64,000 nt of DNA from Luidia sarsii. Taxonomy: Eukaryota > Echinodermata > Asteroidea > Paxillosida > Luidiidae. This document shows positions 1 through 9,361 of this stretch, piece by piece. Under the pieces are notes generated by a model. That model was not told the origin of the DNA. It saw only the letters and a list, made by a program, of their open reading frames with translations, and searched no databases. The DNA is taken from assembly GCA_949987565.1 (NCBI GenBank), contig OX465104.1, positions 25,768,137 through 25,832,136 of the forward strand, read 5' to 3'. Positions within the stretch are counted from its first letter, which is position 1. Each line of letters begins with the position of its first letter. The translations under genes were made by a program, and so were the position numbers.

Positions 1-182
1 GTCTATTAATAGGCTTATCAAGTTGAACAAACAAAAGGCACCACAATGTGCAATGTCACATAAGTGGGTCAAACTAATGCACGCCTTTCTTTCTCAGAGC
101 TCACATCTTTTAATAAATCATTTTCTTCTCACATAAATTGGAAAAGGTGGCAGAAAAAACCACATTTGACTGGAATTAAATG

Positions 183-312
183 CTTCTGACTACCTCCCAT
201 CCTGGCAAAGACTAGTGGACCATTTGGGAAGGCTGTCATCTACAGTCAATCATTTTTTCCCCCCCATTTTGTTTTCTTTAAAGTTCCCAGTCAGTTTTTC
301 CTTTGTTCGATG
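183..312 (+). repeat. SINE-1 family copy, internally deleted
   Basis: This carries the 5' block (TGCTTCTGACTACCTCCC, then CTGGCAAAGACTAGT and TTTGGGAAGGC) and the 3' block (AAGTTCCCAGTCAGTTTTTC) seen in the other SINE-1 copies, but the tRNA-like centre is missing. It lies in sequence downstream of the last visible SDR42E exon. Confidence 0.6.
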
Positions 313-449
313 CTTAAAGTAGTTTTCTTCTTTCTAGTTTTATGATCTACTTGGAACTAATCAATCCAAAAGTAACTGTGAATAATCCAATTTAGTGCTT
401 AATACACTGCATTATCTAGTTAAGCCCACTGCATACCTCACAATCTGAT

Positions 450-600
450 AGGAAGGGGAGAGTAACAGGGACATGGATGACAGAGGACAAGGGGGATAGC
501 CGGTAGGGTGAGATCAAAGGGAAGGGCAGGGAATAGGTAGTGGAAGGGGGAAACATCAAAGGGAAAGGGTGAAAGAGAGAAGGGGGGAGTGAACACATCT
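450..600. repeat. Dispersed purine-rich repeat, copy 1
   Basis: About 150 bp of G/A-rich sequence (for example GGTAGGGTGAGATCAAAGGG) recurs with modest changes at 11180-11335. The two copies share many blocks in the same order, including AGGTAGTGGAAGGGGGAAAC. Function is unknown; it behaves as a short dispersed repeat. Confidence 0.6.
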
Positions 601-637
601 TGAATAGAATGTGAAGATTTGTGTTTGATGGACCTAC

Positions 638-3600
638 TTCTTCGGGAGGGACTCTTGGCAGTTCGTCTTCGGTGGCCATATCAAACGGAGTGCAGCCAAG
701 CACAACATTGATAGTACTGGTGTAGATTAGCCGGGGCACGTTATTCTTGATACAAGCTGAAAAGTCGAGAAGTTCACAAATCAAAATGTAAAATGTAAGG
801 AGGTAATTGCATTATTATGGCACGCAAGGTGAAATCAAGCGACAATGCATAATGGCACTGAAAAATTTGTCATGAAAAAAGGGGAAAGAGTAAGATAAAA
901 ATGCATTGCAAATATAAGTGTCATGTAGGCCCTAATGTCATTGTAATAGATATGGCCTGTGTGGAAAGAAAGGTTCTTTGAATTCTTTCATTGACACGTC
1001 AGCAGTCAAGGGTACCATAGTCCAGTCCTTAGCAATCTACTGCAAATACCTGCATAGCAATGGGTGTCACTTCATCCCAATTGACCCAATACTGGCAACC
1101 CGTGTTCAAGTGTGCAATCAGTGTAGAAGTAAGGCACTTCAATTTTATCTGGGAGCCAAAAAAAGGGTTGGGTGGGACTTGATCCGAAAATAAATGACCT
1201 TTTTACTTAGATCCCACACTATCAAATTCATTTGCATGAATGAATTTCCTCTTTTATGGAGTTTTCAGATCATTTGTAAATCTTTTGCAATAATCTTCTG
1301 AGCAACCCTGTTCAGCTATAAAACATTTTTGGAAGCTTTCCATGTGAGACATTATTTTGCGATTGATTTTCAAATTTCAAATATGTACTTAGCTGTATTT
1401 AACAAACAAAAGAAGTATTATATGGGGAGGGGTAGAAATGAAGTAATTTAAATCTAGTTAATCGACCTTAAAAAATGCAAACTTTGTATTGATTCTTCAA
1501 ATACAGCTTGCATTTCACAGGAAAATGAATACATTTTTGTAAGAAAAAAGAACAAACCAAACTTTGCTGATTAATTTATTCAGCAAAATGAATTTCTGCA
1601 GACAATTCTCATGGTTTGAATTGGAATTAAGATTTGACAGACAGGCAGTGCCCCACCATATTTATGTCAATTGGTCAAGAATAATCATGTTTGTGGTGGC
1701 ACCATGTACATAACTATGTACAAAGGTCTTGCCTTTCGTCTGTGGCCTTATAATGTATGAACATGAATCACCTATGAGTCACCTTTGTTTTATCTAATCA
1801 CCTTAGCTACACTCAGTAGTTTTTCTACATTCCAATGACAATGCATTTACGAAAAACAAGTGTCAAATAACAATGAAACTATCCCTATTTCAGTTAATAT
1901 GGTTTGGAAATGAACTGGGGGAATCAGATCTTTTCAGAACCAACAAAAAGAGATCATTTTACAGGGTATCCCTCAAAAATTCTTGAATCCTGCAATCACA
2001 TCTGCATATTCTAATAGTTAATAGACATGCTGGTTCTGAAAAGTGTGTATAAGGTGGATAGTGCCAGCAACTCTTAAGTTATGATTGTAGTACAGACAAT
2101 GAAGTTACTGCTAGGTGAATACCTTCTATGACATTTTCCGTTCCACCGACATTGATGCTTTCGATAAACTCTCTCCTTTTCAACTGAAAAAAAATAAAAT
2201 AAAATAAAAACATTTCTAGATGAAAATTGGCTGTCAATCCTGATCTTTGAAACATAGTAATTTACACAATGCATTCAAATAAAAAAAACTTAAATTTATT
2301 GCTTTTTGGTAGCAAAGGAAATAATCCCACAAAGGTCCCTCAATTCCAAATTTTATGGGATTGATACATTATCTGATCAAATCTAATCAAATTATTCAAA
2401 GATAACATCATGTTTGCCAACTAGTTTTGGACTGAAAAAAGTCCCTGAAATAGATTGATCTTAACCACTTCGCGCCAGGGGGTTTTACAGCACCTGAAAC
2501 AAATTCAGGTAATGAAATGTTTCCAAAAACATATTACATGATCTAATGTTTAAATTTTAGAAAGACCTGAAATGCTATTGAGAAAGGTCCTTCAAGGGTT
2601 GAAATGTTAGGCCCTATATTCTTGCGAGATTTGCATTTTTGGTCATTGGAAAGAATAAGCAGTTTGCAATATTTTGATATTATTTCTGGTTGTATTACCA
2701 TTTCTGCCCCTGACATTCCAAATGATGCAATGTGGAAGACACAATCCACATCTTGGCAGAGTTTTTCCACCAGCTCTCTGTCGCGTATGTCTCCCTACAA
2801 GACAAAGAAAAACCATGACAAGGCATCATAATTACTGAAAGGTATCAAGGCCAGTGGGCAGGGCACTCCGGCCAGTGGGCAGGGCACCCAGGCCAGTTGG
2901 CAGGGCATCCAGGCCAGTTGGCAGGGCACCCAGGGCAGTTGGCAGGGCATCCAGGCCAGTTGGCAGGGCACCCAGGCCAGTAGGCAGGGCACCCAGGCCA
3001 GTTGGCAGGGCACCCAGGCCAGTTGGCAGGGCACCCAGGCCAGTTGGCAGGGCACCCAGGCCAGTTGGCAGGGTACCCAGGCCAGTTGGCAGGGCACCCA
3101 GGCCAGTTGGCAGGGCACCCAGGCCAGTTGGCAGGGCACCCAGGCCAGTTGGCAGGGCACCCAGGCCAGTTGGCAGGGCACCCAGGCCAGTTGGCAGGGC
3201 ACCCAGGCCAGTTGTCAGGGCACCCAGGCCAGTTGGCAGGGCACCCAGGCCAGTTGGCAGGGCACCCAGGTCAGTTGGCAGGGCACCCAGGCCAGTTGGC
3301 AGGGCACCCAGGCCAGTTGGCAGGGCACCCAGGCCAGTTGGCAGGGCACCCAGGCCAGTTGGCAGGGCACCCAGGCCAGTTGGCAGGGCACCCAGGCCAG
3401 TGGGTAGGGCACCCAGGCCAGTTGGCAGGGCACCCAGGCCAGTTGGCAGGGCACCCAGGCCAGTGGGTAGGGCACCCAGGCCAGTTGGCAGGGCACCCAG
3501 GCCAGTAGACAGGGTACCCAGGCTAGCTGGCAGGGCACCCAGGCCAGTAGGCAGGGAACTCTGGCCAGTTAGCCAGTCCTCTGAAGACAAAGAGTCCATT

Positions 3601-5527
3601 AGTTCTCTTCAGAAATGCACACACCCAGCTTTGGCAAGGATCAAATTAATTGGTGTGCATGACAAATACTGATAAGGAAGAGGAATTCCTAGCCATATGT
3701 CCAAGGGAATTGTAGAAATTTCAAACCCCATCCTCCACTGAGCAATAAATCTTCGATCCAAGTGTCCAAAGGCCAATGACCTGGGGCATGTGATGGGGCA
3801 AAGGAACTCAAACAACTTTGCTGTAAGGGAATCTGGCATATTACATTACAAGTACAGTACAGGCAAAGCAATGCAAATGTTCATGTACAAGGAAATGCAA
3901 CTCAAATCTTTGCATTCAGAAGGCAATCTTCAGGGATTTGAGGGGAACATGAACTCTAGTCTCTATTGTACATTTACAACTGAGTTACATATGTACATAA
4001 GTATGTATTTTTGTTTAACAAAGACTAGTTGACTAACTCTCTCAACTTTAACAAATAAATGTAGTGCATTGATATGGGCATGTGTTGAGGAAGAGGATAG
4101 TTTAAAGAAGGGCATCTGAGTTTGAGGTGGATGGTTCGAGAAGAAGGGGGTGACCAAGGAGGGCATGGAAGGAGCAAGTGGAAGGAGGAGAGTAGGAGGG
4201 TTGGGGTGAAGAGGAAGGATGCGCTGAATCAGGTGAGGTGGAGGGAGAGGGTGAGGTGAATCCCGTCATCACCGTTAACGGGAGCAAAACTAGATTCTAA
4301 AAGTTTGTTTTACTAGGCCTACTAGTGTTATCTCTGCTTCACAGACCTGCACCAAGCGGATGTCACTGCTGTAGCTTTCAATGGGGTTGCCCTTGTCTGT
4401 GATGACCACTTGACAGCCCAGCATGTGCAGCGCCCTCGCTAGGTGGACGCCGAAGAATCCCCCTCCGCCCGTGACCAGGACCTTCTTGCCCCTGAGACTG
4501 GGAACGTCTAAGGTCCTAGAAACCAAGTCAATGTTCTGATAAGATTGGAAGCTTTGCATGGTGGAAATACCAAGTAGAAGGTTTTAATTGAAAAAAAGCA
4601 ATGAAAAAATGACCGAGAATTTTTGAACAAATTTAAAAAATGGAAAAGAATACCTTGACTGGACCAGGATTTGAACCTGAGCCCTTTGGTTTTCCATACC
4701 AGCGCTCTTCCCATCTGAGGTATCCAGCCCTTAGATGGTGAACTTTCCCAAATAGTCAAAGTTCTAGTCTTGCGGGGATGGGGGCGCCAGTCAGAAGCAA
4801 TTCTACCAAAGTACCATTAACTGCCGTATATTTCCAGGGATCACACGCCCCCCCCCCCCACCCCCGCTTTCATTCAGATGCAAACAACCAATTGTTGTAA
4901 ACCTGGCTACAGCAGCTCAGGGATCACACAAAGTGGATGCAGCTTTTTCAATTCAAGTCAAACGAGTTCCCAGTCACAAAAGGTTAAAGCCCACCTATTG
5001 TATGCAGACGATAGTTAGCCATTGTCTGGCACAACCACTTGGGAATTACAGTTTTCCCCAAAAAAATCATAATTATTATTAATATTGAACTCAAATCTTT
5101 CCAGCCTAAGGCCTAGCTATTTAACAGTAAATCAATCATTCAATGTAGTCCCCTTTTGCCTTTTTAAACAAGTTTAGTATAATTTAGATCTATATTAAAA
5201 TGATAAAACTTTTAAAAGCCCCAAAGAGCTAACTGTAGTCTGTAGACCAGTCAACAGGGCCCAGATAGTCGGTCTCCTCTGAGTGATAGTAATCTAATAA
5301 TAGTATGCCACTTATGCAGTAATCAGTATCAGAGACAGAGGGTGCCCGCTGCCGATCATCAGGCTACGACCGAGGCAAGAGTCATTCGTACTCGTACCGC
5401 CGTAGCTAGGGTTACCGCGAAATAGCTACCGAAAAACCCTCAATCGAAGTCGAAAAGCATACCTCAGAAAATCTCCAACCCGTTCCTTGTGCCTCTCTGG
5501 ACCGACCCACACCTTGTCCTTCGCCAT
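638..5527 (-). CDS. SDR42E1: SDR42E-type short-chain dehydrogenase/reductase, 5' part of gene (runs off left edge)
   Basis: Five coding exons read on the minus strand with consistent phase: 5463-5527, 4347-4515, 2699-2794, 2123-2183 and 638-756, each with AG/GT borders. The start is the ATG at 5525-5527, giving MAKDKVWVGPERHKER. Exon 2 carries the NAD(P)-binding Rossmann glycine motif (VLVTGGGGFFG), and its end is joined in phase to GDIRD. Exon 3 has CVFHIASFGMSG and exons 4-5 encode INVGGTENVIEACIKNNVPR then LIYTSTINVVLG. These blocks match human SDR42E1 closely and 3beta-HSD only distantly. The family is a membrane-associated 3beta-HSD-like oxidoreductase whose substrate is poorly defined. 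The catalytic YxxxK and the C-terminal half should lie left of position 1. Introns hold a 21-bp minisatellite and a SINE. E1 versus E2 orthology cannot be decided here. Confidence 0.85.
2846..3575. repeat. 21-bp minisatellite in SDR42E intron 2
   Basis: About 34 tandem copies of a 21-bp unit (CCAGGCCAGTTGGCAGGGCA + C) fill the intron between SDR42E exons 2 and 3. The unit length is a multiple of three and has no stop in several frames, so long repetitive reading frames appear on both strands. These are artefacts of the repeat. Edge copies are more degenerate (AGTGGGCAGGGC, AGTAGACAGGGT), while central copies are nearly perfect. Confidence 0.95.
4600..4975 (-). repeat. SINE-1 family, near full-length copy (minus)
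   Basis: Read on the minus strand, this has a 5' block (TTTACAACAATTGGTTGTTT, then TCTGACTGGCGCCCCC), a tRNA-like centre with A-box-like (GGATACCTCAGATGG) and B-box-like (AGGTTCAAATCC) sequences, and a 3' block ending near TTTGTTCAAAAATTC. The order matches the copies near 10.2, 21.1 and 51.3 kb. It lies in SDR42E intron 1. Confidence 0.75.
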
Positions 5528-6198
5528 GACTTGGGTTGAGTATGTGCAGACGCGAGTACTGAGCAGTTTCCTGATATAAACAAAGGCACGATCACATGCG
5601 TCTACACTTGCGATGAGCTCCGCGATTACACGAATTCAAAACAGCTGCAATGCACTGATTATGAAATAGTCAGGTGCCCTGCCGACGACCCCCTTGATAA
5701 ATCGCTTCGTTGAATGCGTCACAAAACCACGGTCACCGGCGCCGGACACGCCCCCAAGTAGATTGTGGCTGCGTCCGAATTCATTGGCTATGACTTAACA
5801 GTGCATACGAGTATATGGGAGCCGTCAACAAGCGGCTGCGGCCAGTTCCTATAGGGTTGCGTGTTACTTCTAGCCGCAGCCAAGCGCAACCACAGTAGTG
5901 CACAACCTCGCATCCCCTATTGAATTAGGCTGGTTCCCGTCCCCTACATGGTCTCCAGACGTCTCACGTCCTCCGTATTGAATATTAATGTTGTGGTTGA
6001 GCTTCATAAGACGGTCAATAGAGGGCGCCAGACCTCAATTACATGGACGCCGACAAGTAATAAACTTCACAGTGTTATGACGTGTGGTTCGTCTGCACTC
6101 CCACCTCAAAAAATCAAGATTTCCTCACCAAAATGCCATTTTCTAAGCCTCGCTGAAACAACTAAATAACCGCTCTTGTATTTTACCCCACTGTAAAC
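5528..6198. promoter_or_regulatory. Divergent (probably bidirectional) promoter region SDR42E / TMEM167A
   Basis: The two start codons are head to head about 670 bp apart, so both promoters must lie here or close by. The stretch is CpG-containing and has no TATA box that I can place. It contains a 45-bp segment (5926-5970) also found in the MTHFSD/ZNF598 promoter region. Around 5830-5890 there are self-complementary GCGGCTGCGGCC / AGCCGCAGCC segments. Exact transcription starts cannot be read from sequence. Confidence 0.55.
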
Positions 6199-7795
6199 AT
6201 GGTGAGTGTGTGCATGTCAACGAAACATGCAATGTATCGAGTTACGATACACAGTTACTTTACTGACGTAGCCCAAATTTCATGAAATTTGGATTTTAAT
6301 TAATAATTTAGTCATTCATTTTTAATTTCAGCATAAGGGTCTATTTTTTTCCTTTGTCGTGCAAATTAAATGTCTGAGAAATTGTGTTACTTAAATTCCA
6401 TTACCTAGCTTCACAAAATATGACAGGAATGAATGATTTAGAAGTCCAATTTCAGTCCTCTTATGATTGTGATTTTATATTTCTGAAAATAGCCAGACGG
6501 CAGACCAGACCTCTGGTTAAACCCAGACAAGGTCTCAGGATCCATCCAGGTCTCAGGTTTCAGGCTATTTGGGATATTTTCGCTAACAATAACTAACCAA
6601 TTCCGCTTTTCCTTGGTTTATTTTATTTTTCGCAGTGGCTGTTGTTACGGCAGTCGTCCGTGTGGTTCCCTGACTTGATTTGTTTTTCTTCAGCATTGCA
6701 GGCTGGTTGAACCAGTCTATTAGCTGATAGTCTGGTTCCAAGAGCTAAACATCCTGACAAATACTGTGAAGTCAGGGAACCACACAGACGACTGCCGTAA
6801 CAACAGCCACTGCGTTTATTTTTATTTGACAATTTTTTATATTTTTTTACTGGACTAGGACCCTGTACGTCAATGTGTTTGTATACATTTCTTGTCTCGC
6901 AGTCGGCATTATTCAACTTCCAGAGCTTACTCAGCGTGGTGCTTCTCCTGATCTGCACGTGTGCCTATGTTAGAGGTCTGGCACCCCGCCTTCTTGACAA
7001 GAACAAGGAAGGGTAAGGCAGGCAGGAGATCAATCTACAGCCAACTCTGAGAAGCACGATAACAAATCTGACTTATCTTGTACACTAGACTGCTGATGTC
7101 ATAGCAGGCTCAATATGGTCCAAAAATGCTTTGTTAAGACTTGAAGGTTTGCATGGTCGGATCACAATGTGGAAAGTTTGCAGTAACGCTGTGTAAGTCA
7201 TCTTGTAGGAGAATGAGTGTAGCATGAGTGTAACATGCTGTTTGCATCGAGGAAAATGTAATTCAATGAGGGTTTGCCCTGCTCGACGTGATAAGCACTG
7301 AATGCCCAGTGCTTTGCCCGATGCCTGATGAGAAAATATCAGGCAGCGCGGGTGGGATTCGAACCTGCAAGTCGTGCTCTCTCACTGATATTCATTATTC
7401 AAATCCACCACACGACCTTGCCCAGCTCGTTGGTCAAGTGGTTAAGATGTCTGCACTAGAAAGCAGGAGTCACAGGTTCGAATCCCACCAGAGCTTCCTT
7501 AAATTTTTGTCATCAGGCACCGGGCAAAGCACTGAGAATTTGGTGCTTATTTTGTTGAGCAGGGCAAACCCTCATGGAACTATGGAAGGTGTTCCGAATC
7601 CATACATGGACATAAAGCATCTGTCATGGTTGAACTTTGAAGCATTTTGTCATCTCTCGAGACTTTTGTTGTCTTTTTTTTTTCTTCAGTTTCCTGGGGA
7701 TCTTCTGGAAGTGTGCTCGCATCGGGGAGAGAAAGAGTCCCTACATTGCTTTCTGCTGCATTGCCATGGCATTCAGCATCTTGTTCTGGTCGTGA
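6199..7795 (+). CDS. TMEM167A: TMEM167A (protein kish-A), complete
   Basis: Three coding exons: 6199-6201 (the ATG alone, followed by GTGAGT), 6903-7012 and 7690-7795. They splice in phase to a 72-residue protein, exactly the family length. It begins [21 protein letters not shown] and ends [10 protein letters not shown] before the TGA stop. Human TMEM167A has the same plan ([28 protein letters not shown]); TMEM167B is far less similar. The protein has an N-terminal and a C-terminal hydrophobic segment around a basic loop with [10 protein letters not shown]. The family is a small Golgi/early secretory membrane protein needed for constitutive secretion. The first coding exon holds only the initiator codon, so ORF callers would miss the start. 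Intron 1 contains a 47-bp-arm hairpin and intron 2 an inverted SINE pair. Confidence 0.93.
6631..6814. repeat. Long inverted repeat (foldback) in TMEM167A intron 1
   Basis: Left arm 6631-6677 and right arm 6768-6814 are reverse complements over about 47 bp with one internal mismatch and a mismatched last base (arm begins CGCAGTGGCTGTTGTTACGG). The 90-bp spacer contains smaller palindromic pieces (GGTTGAACCAGTCT / CTGGTTCCAAGAG). This is probably a small foldback or MITE-like element, or a recent inverted duplication. Confidence 0.85.
7266..7575. repeat. Two SINE-2 copies in inverted orientation (tRNA-Ser-like heads)
   Basis: The right half (about 7425-7575, plus) has a tRNA-Ser-like head (GGTCAAGTGGTTAAGATG, CACTAGAAAGC, B box GGTTCGAATCC). 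A tail follows, CATCAGGCACCGGGCAAAGC and GAGCAGGGCAAACCCTCAT. The left half (7266 to about 7400, minus) repeats the B box and the same tail in reverse. A further tail fragment lies at 43967-44028. The long variable arm expected of a real tRNA-Ser is absent. The pair sits in TMEM167A intron 2. Confidence 0.8.
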
Positions 7796-8784
7796 CAACT
7801 GTTGCCATGGACACCACCCACCCTCCTCGGTCGTCGCTTGCCACATTTCCCCAACCAGAAATCCATGGGATCCATCGCTTCTTCTCACCTTGAAAAAAAA
7901 ACCAAACATCATGTGTGACTAACTTTTTGTGGTATGAACAGTCTGTAGCCTTTCTGTCCAGCGAGGCAGGTTTTAAGCATCACAGATCTTTGTACAAACT
8001 GGATTGGTAATTGTCCGACTGCAAATCATGCAAGGAGCCAGAAGCGGACATGTTACTTGTCCAGTTTAATGGTGGATCTTATTCATTGGTGTCCTAATGC
8101 TGCTGTCTATTGCCTTTGATAAAACCCTGGAACAGGGTCGGGCTCAGTCTTTGTCCGCCATCACACAAAACCTCCAAATACAGGCTGCAGTTTGTGGTGA
8201 AACTTTGAAGGCTTCTTTGTTCTGCCCGGAGTATTCACCTTGACACTGTGCTCAAAGGCTAGGTCTCGTTATCGTGACATCACTGGTGAGAGAGATGAAA
8301 CTGAACCCTTCCAAGTCTGAGCCTAAGCCTTCATTTTGACAGAGTGAGCATAAAGCAAAGGACATCAGGCATTGAACTCACAAGTCATATGGGTTTTGCT
8401 AAATATCTTTAGCCAAAGCCACAGCCACATGTTTATTGCACATCTTTCAGGTACATTTCCTTACCATATTAAATGCAACAACAATAATAGAAACTCTCCA
8501 CTTTCCAAACCCAATGGTTCATGTATATACATTAATATATTAACAATTGACAACAAAGGAAGACCAGATTATATTTTTATTTTCATTCGATAAATTGCCA
8601 TTTTCTGATCGCTCCTTATGAATTTAACTATCTCCTTTATATTCAGTAGTTTAAAAAGAAACATACTTCTCATAATAGTACTTGATTGTGATGGTTATTA
8701 AAACAAGTCTAAATCATGCAGATGTCAGCATGCTACCCCTTTTCTTTGAAATCTCATTTTTGGATTTATTGACCTCAATCCCAA

Positions 8785-8975
8785 GACCTCAGGTCAAACG
8801 TACCAGTACTCTTGCCACCTGAGCTATCCAGCCCTTAGATGGCGGCCTTTCCAAATAATCATCTTTGCTGTGGGGGGGGGGGGGTGTCGGTTAGAAGCAT
8901 TCAACCATTTGCTGCCAGACATCTCCCGAGATCGCGTCCTCATTTTCTTTCAGATTAAACAACATTTAGTTGTAA
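8785..8975 (-). repeat. SINE-1 family copy (minus, degraded)
   Basis: It contains the reverse complement of the tRNA-like A box (GAGCTATCCAGCCCTTAGAT) and of the flanking 5' block (CATCTTTGCTG, a G-tract, then TAGAAGCATTCAACCATTTG). Confidence 0.65.
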
Positions 8976-9029
8976 AACCCATAAAACCCGCATTGACTAC
9001 AAAGTGAATGTGGCATTTTAATAACTGGA

Positions 9030-9190
9030 ACTTTTACCATTTTCCATCCACTCATGAAAGAGAATGTTGCAAGTTGGATTTGAACCCAGAACTGCAGGTT
9101 AACTTACCAGCACTCTACCACTAAAGCTATAATTATAGCCCAGGGGGTTTCCAAATAGTCGACTATCGTTAGGACTGGAGGTCCATGCAT
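9030..9190 (-). repeat. SINE-1 family copy (minus, degraded)
   Basis: It contains TTGGATTTGAACCCAGAACT (B-box complement), TTACCAGCACTCTACCAC and the following 5' block TTTCCAAATAGTCGACTA. It is adjacent to another copy at 8785-8975. Confidence 0.6.
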
Positions 9191-9361
9191 CACCCAAAAA
9201 AGATTTCCTTCCTCAAATTTATGCAGAAAACATGAGTAATATGAGTTTCTTTAAAAAGTCCTGAATATTACAAAGGCTCATCTGTCCTCATCTCATCTCA
9301 TGTGCTGCCCTTATGAAACGTCCTGTCAGTATCAGAGTCTGGGATAAAAACCTCATCCACT

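Larger units (their letters stand above)
7796..9361. other. Intergenic region between convergent TMEM167A and MTHFSD
   Basis: No coding exon was recognised. It should hold both 3' UTRs. From about 8785 on there are two degraded minus-strand SINE-1 copies and a G-tract near 8870. I looked for an RRM-encoding exon belonging to MTHFSD and did not see one. Confidence 0.5.

Noticed and set aside
2795..3672. Long repetitive reading frames (up to 272 codons) on both strands
   Set aside because: They are produced by a 21-bp tandem repeat in an SDR42E intron, open in several frames at once; no domain and no splice or start context.
7425..7495. Possible tRNA-Ser(AGA) gene
   Set aside because: A and B boxes and anticodon-like loop are present, but the long variable arm is missing and the segment is the head of a repeated SINE with a family-specific tail.
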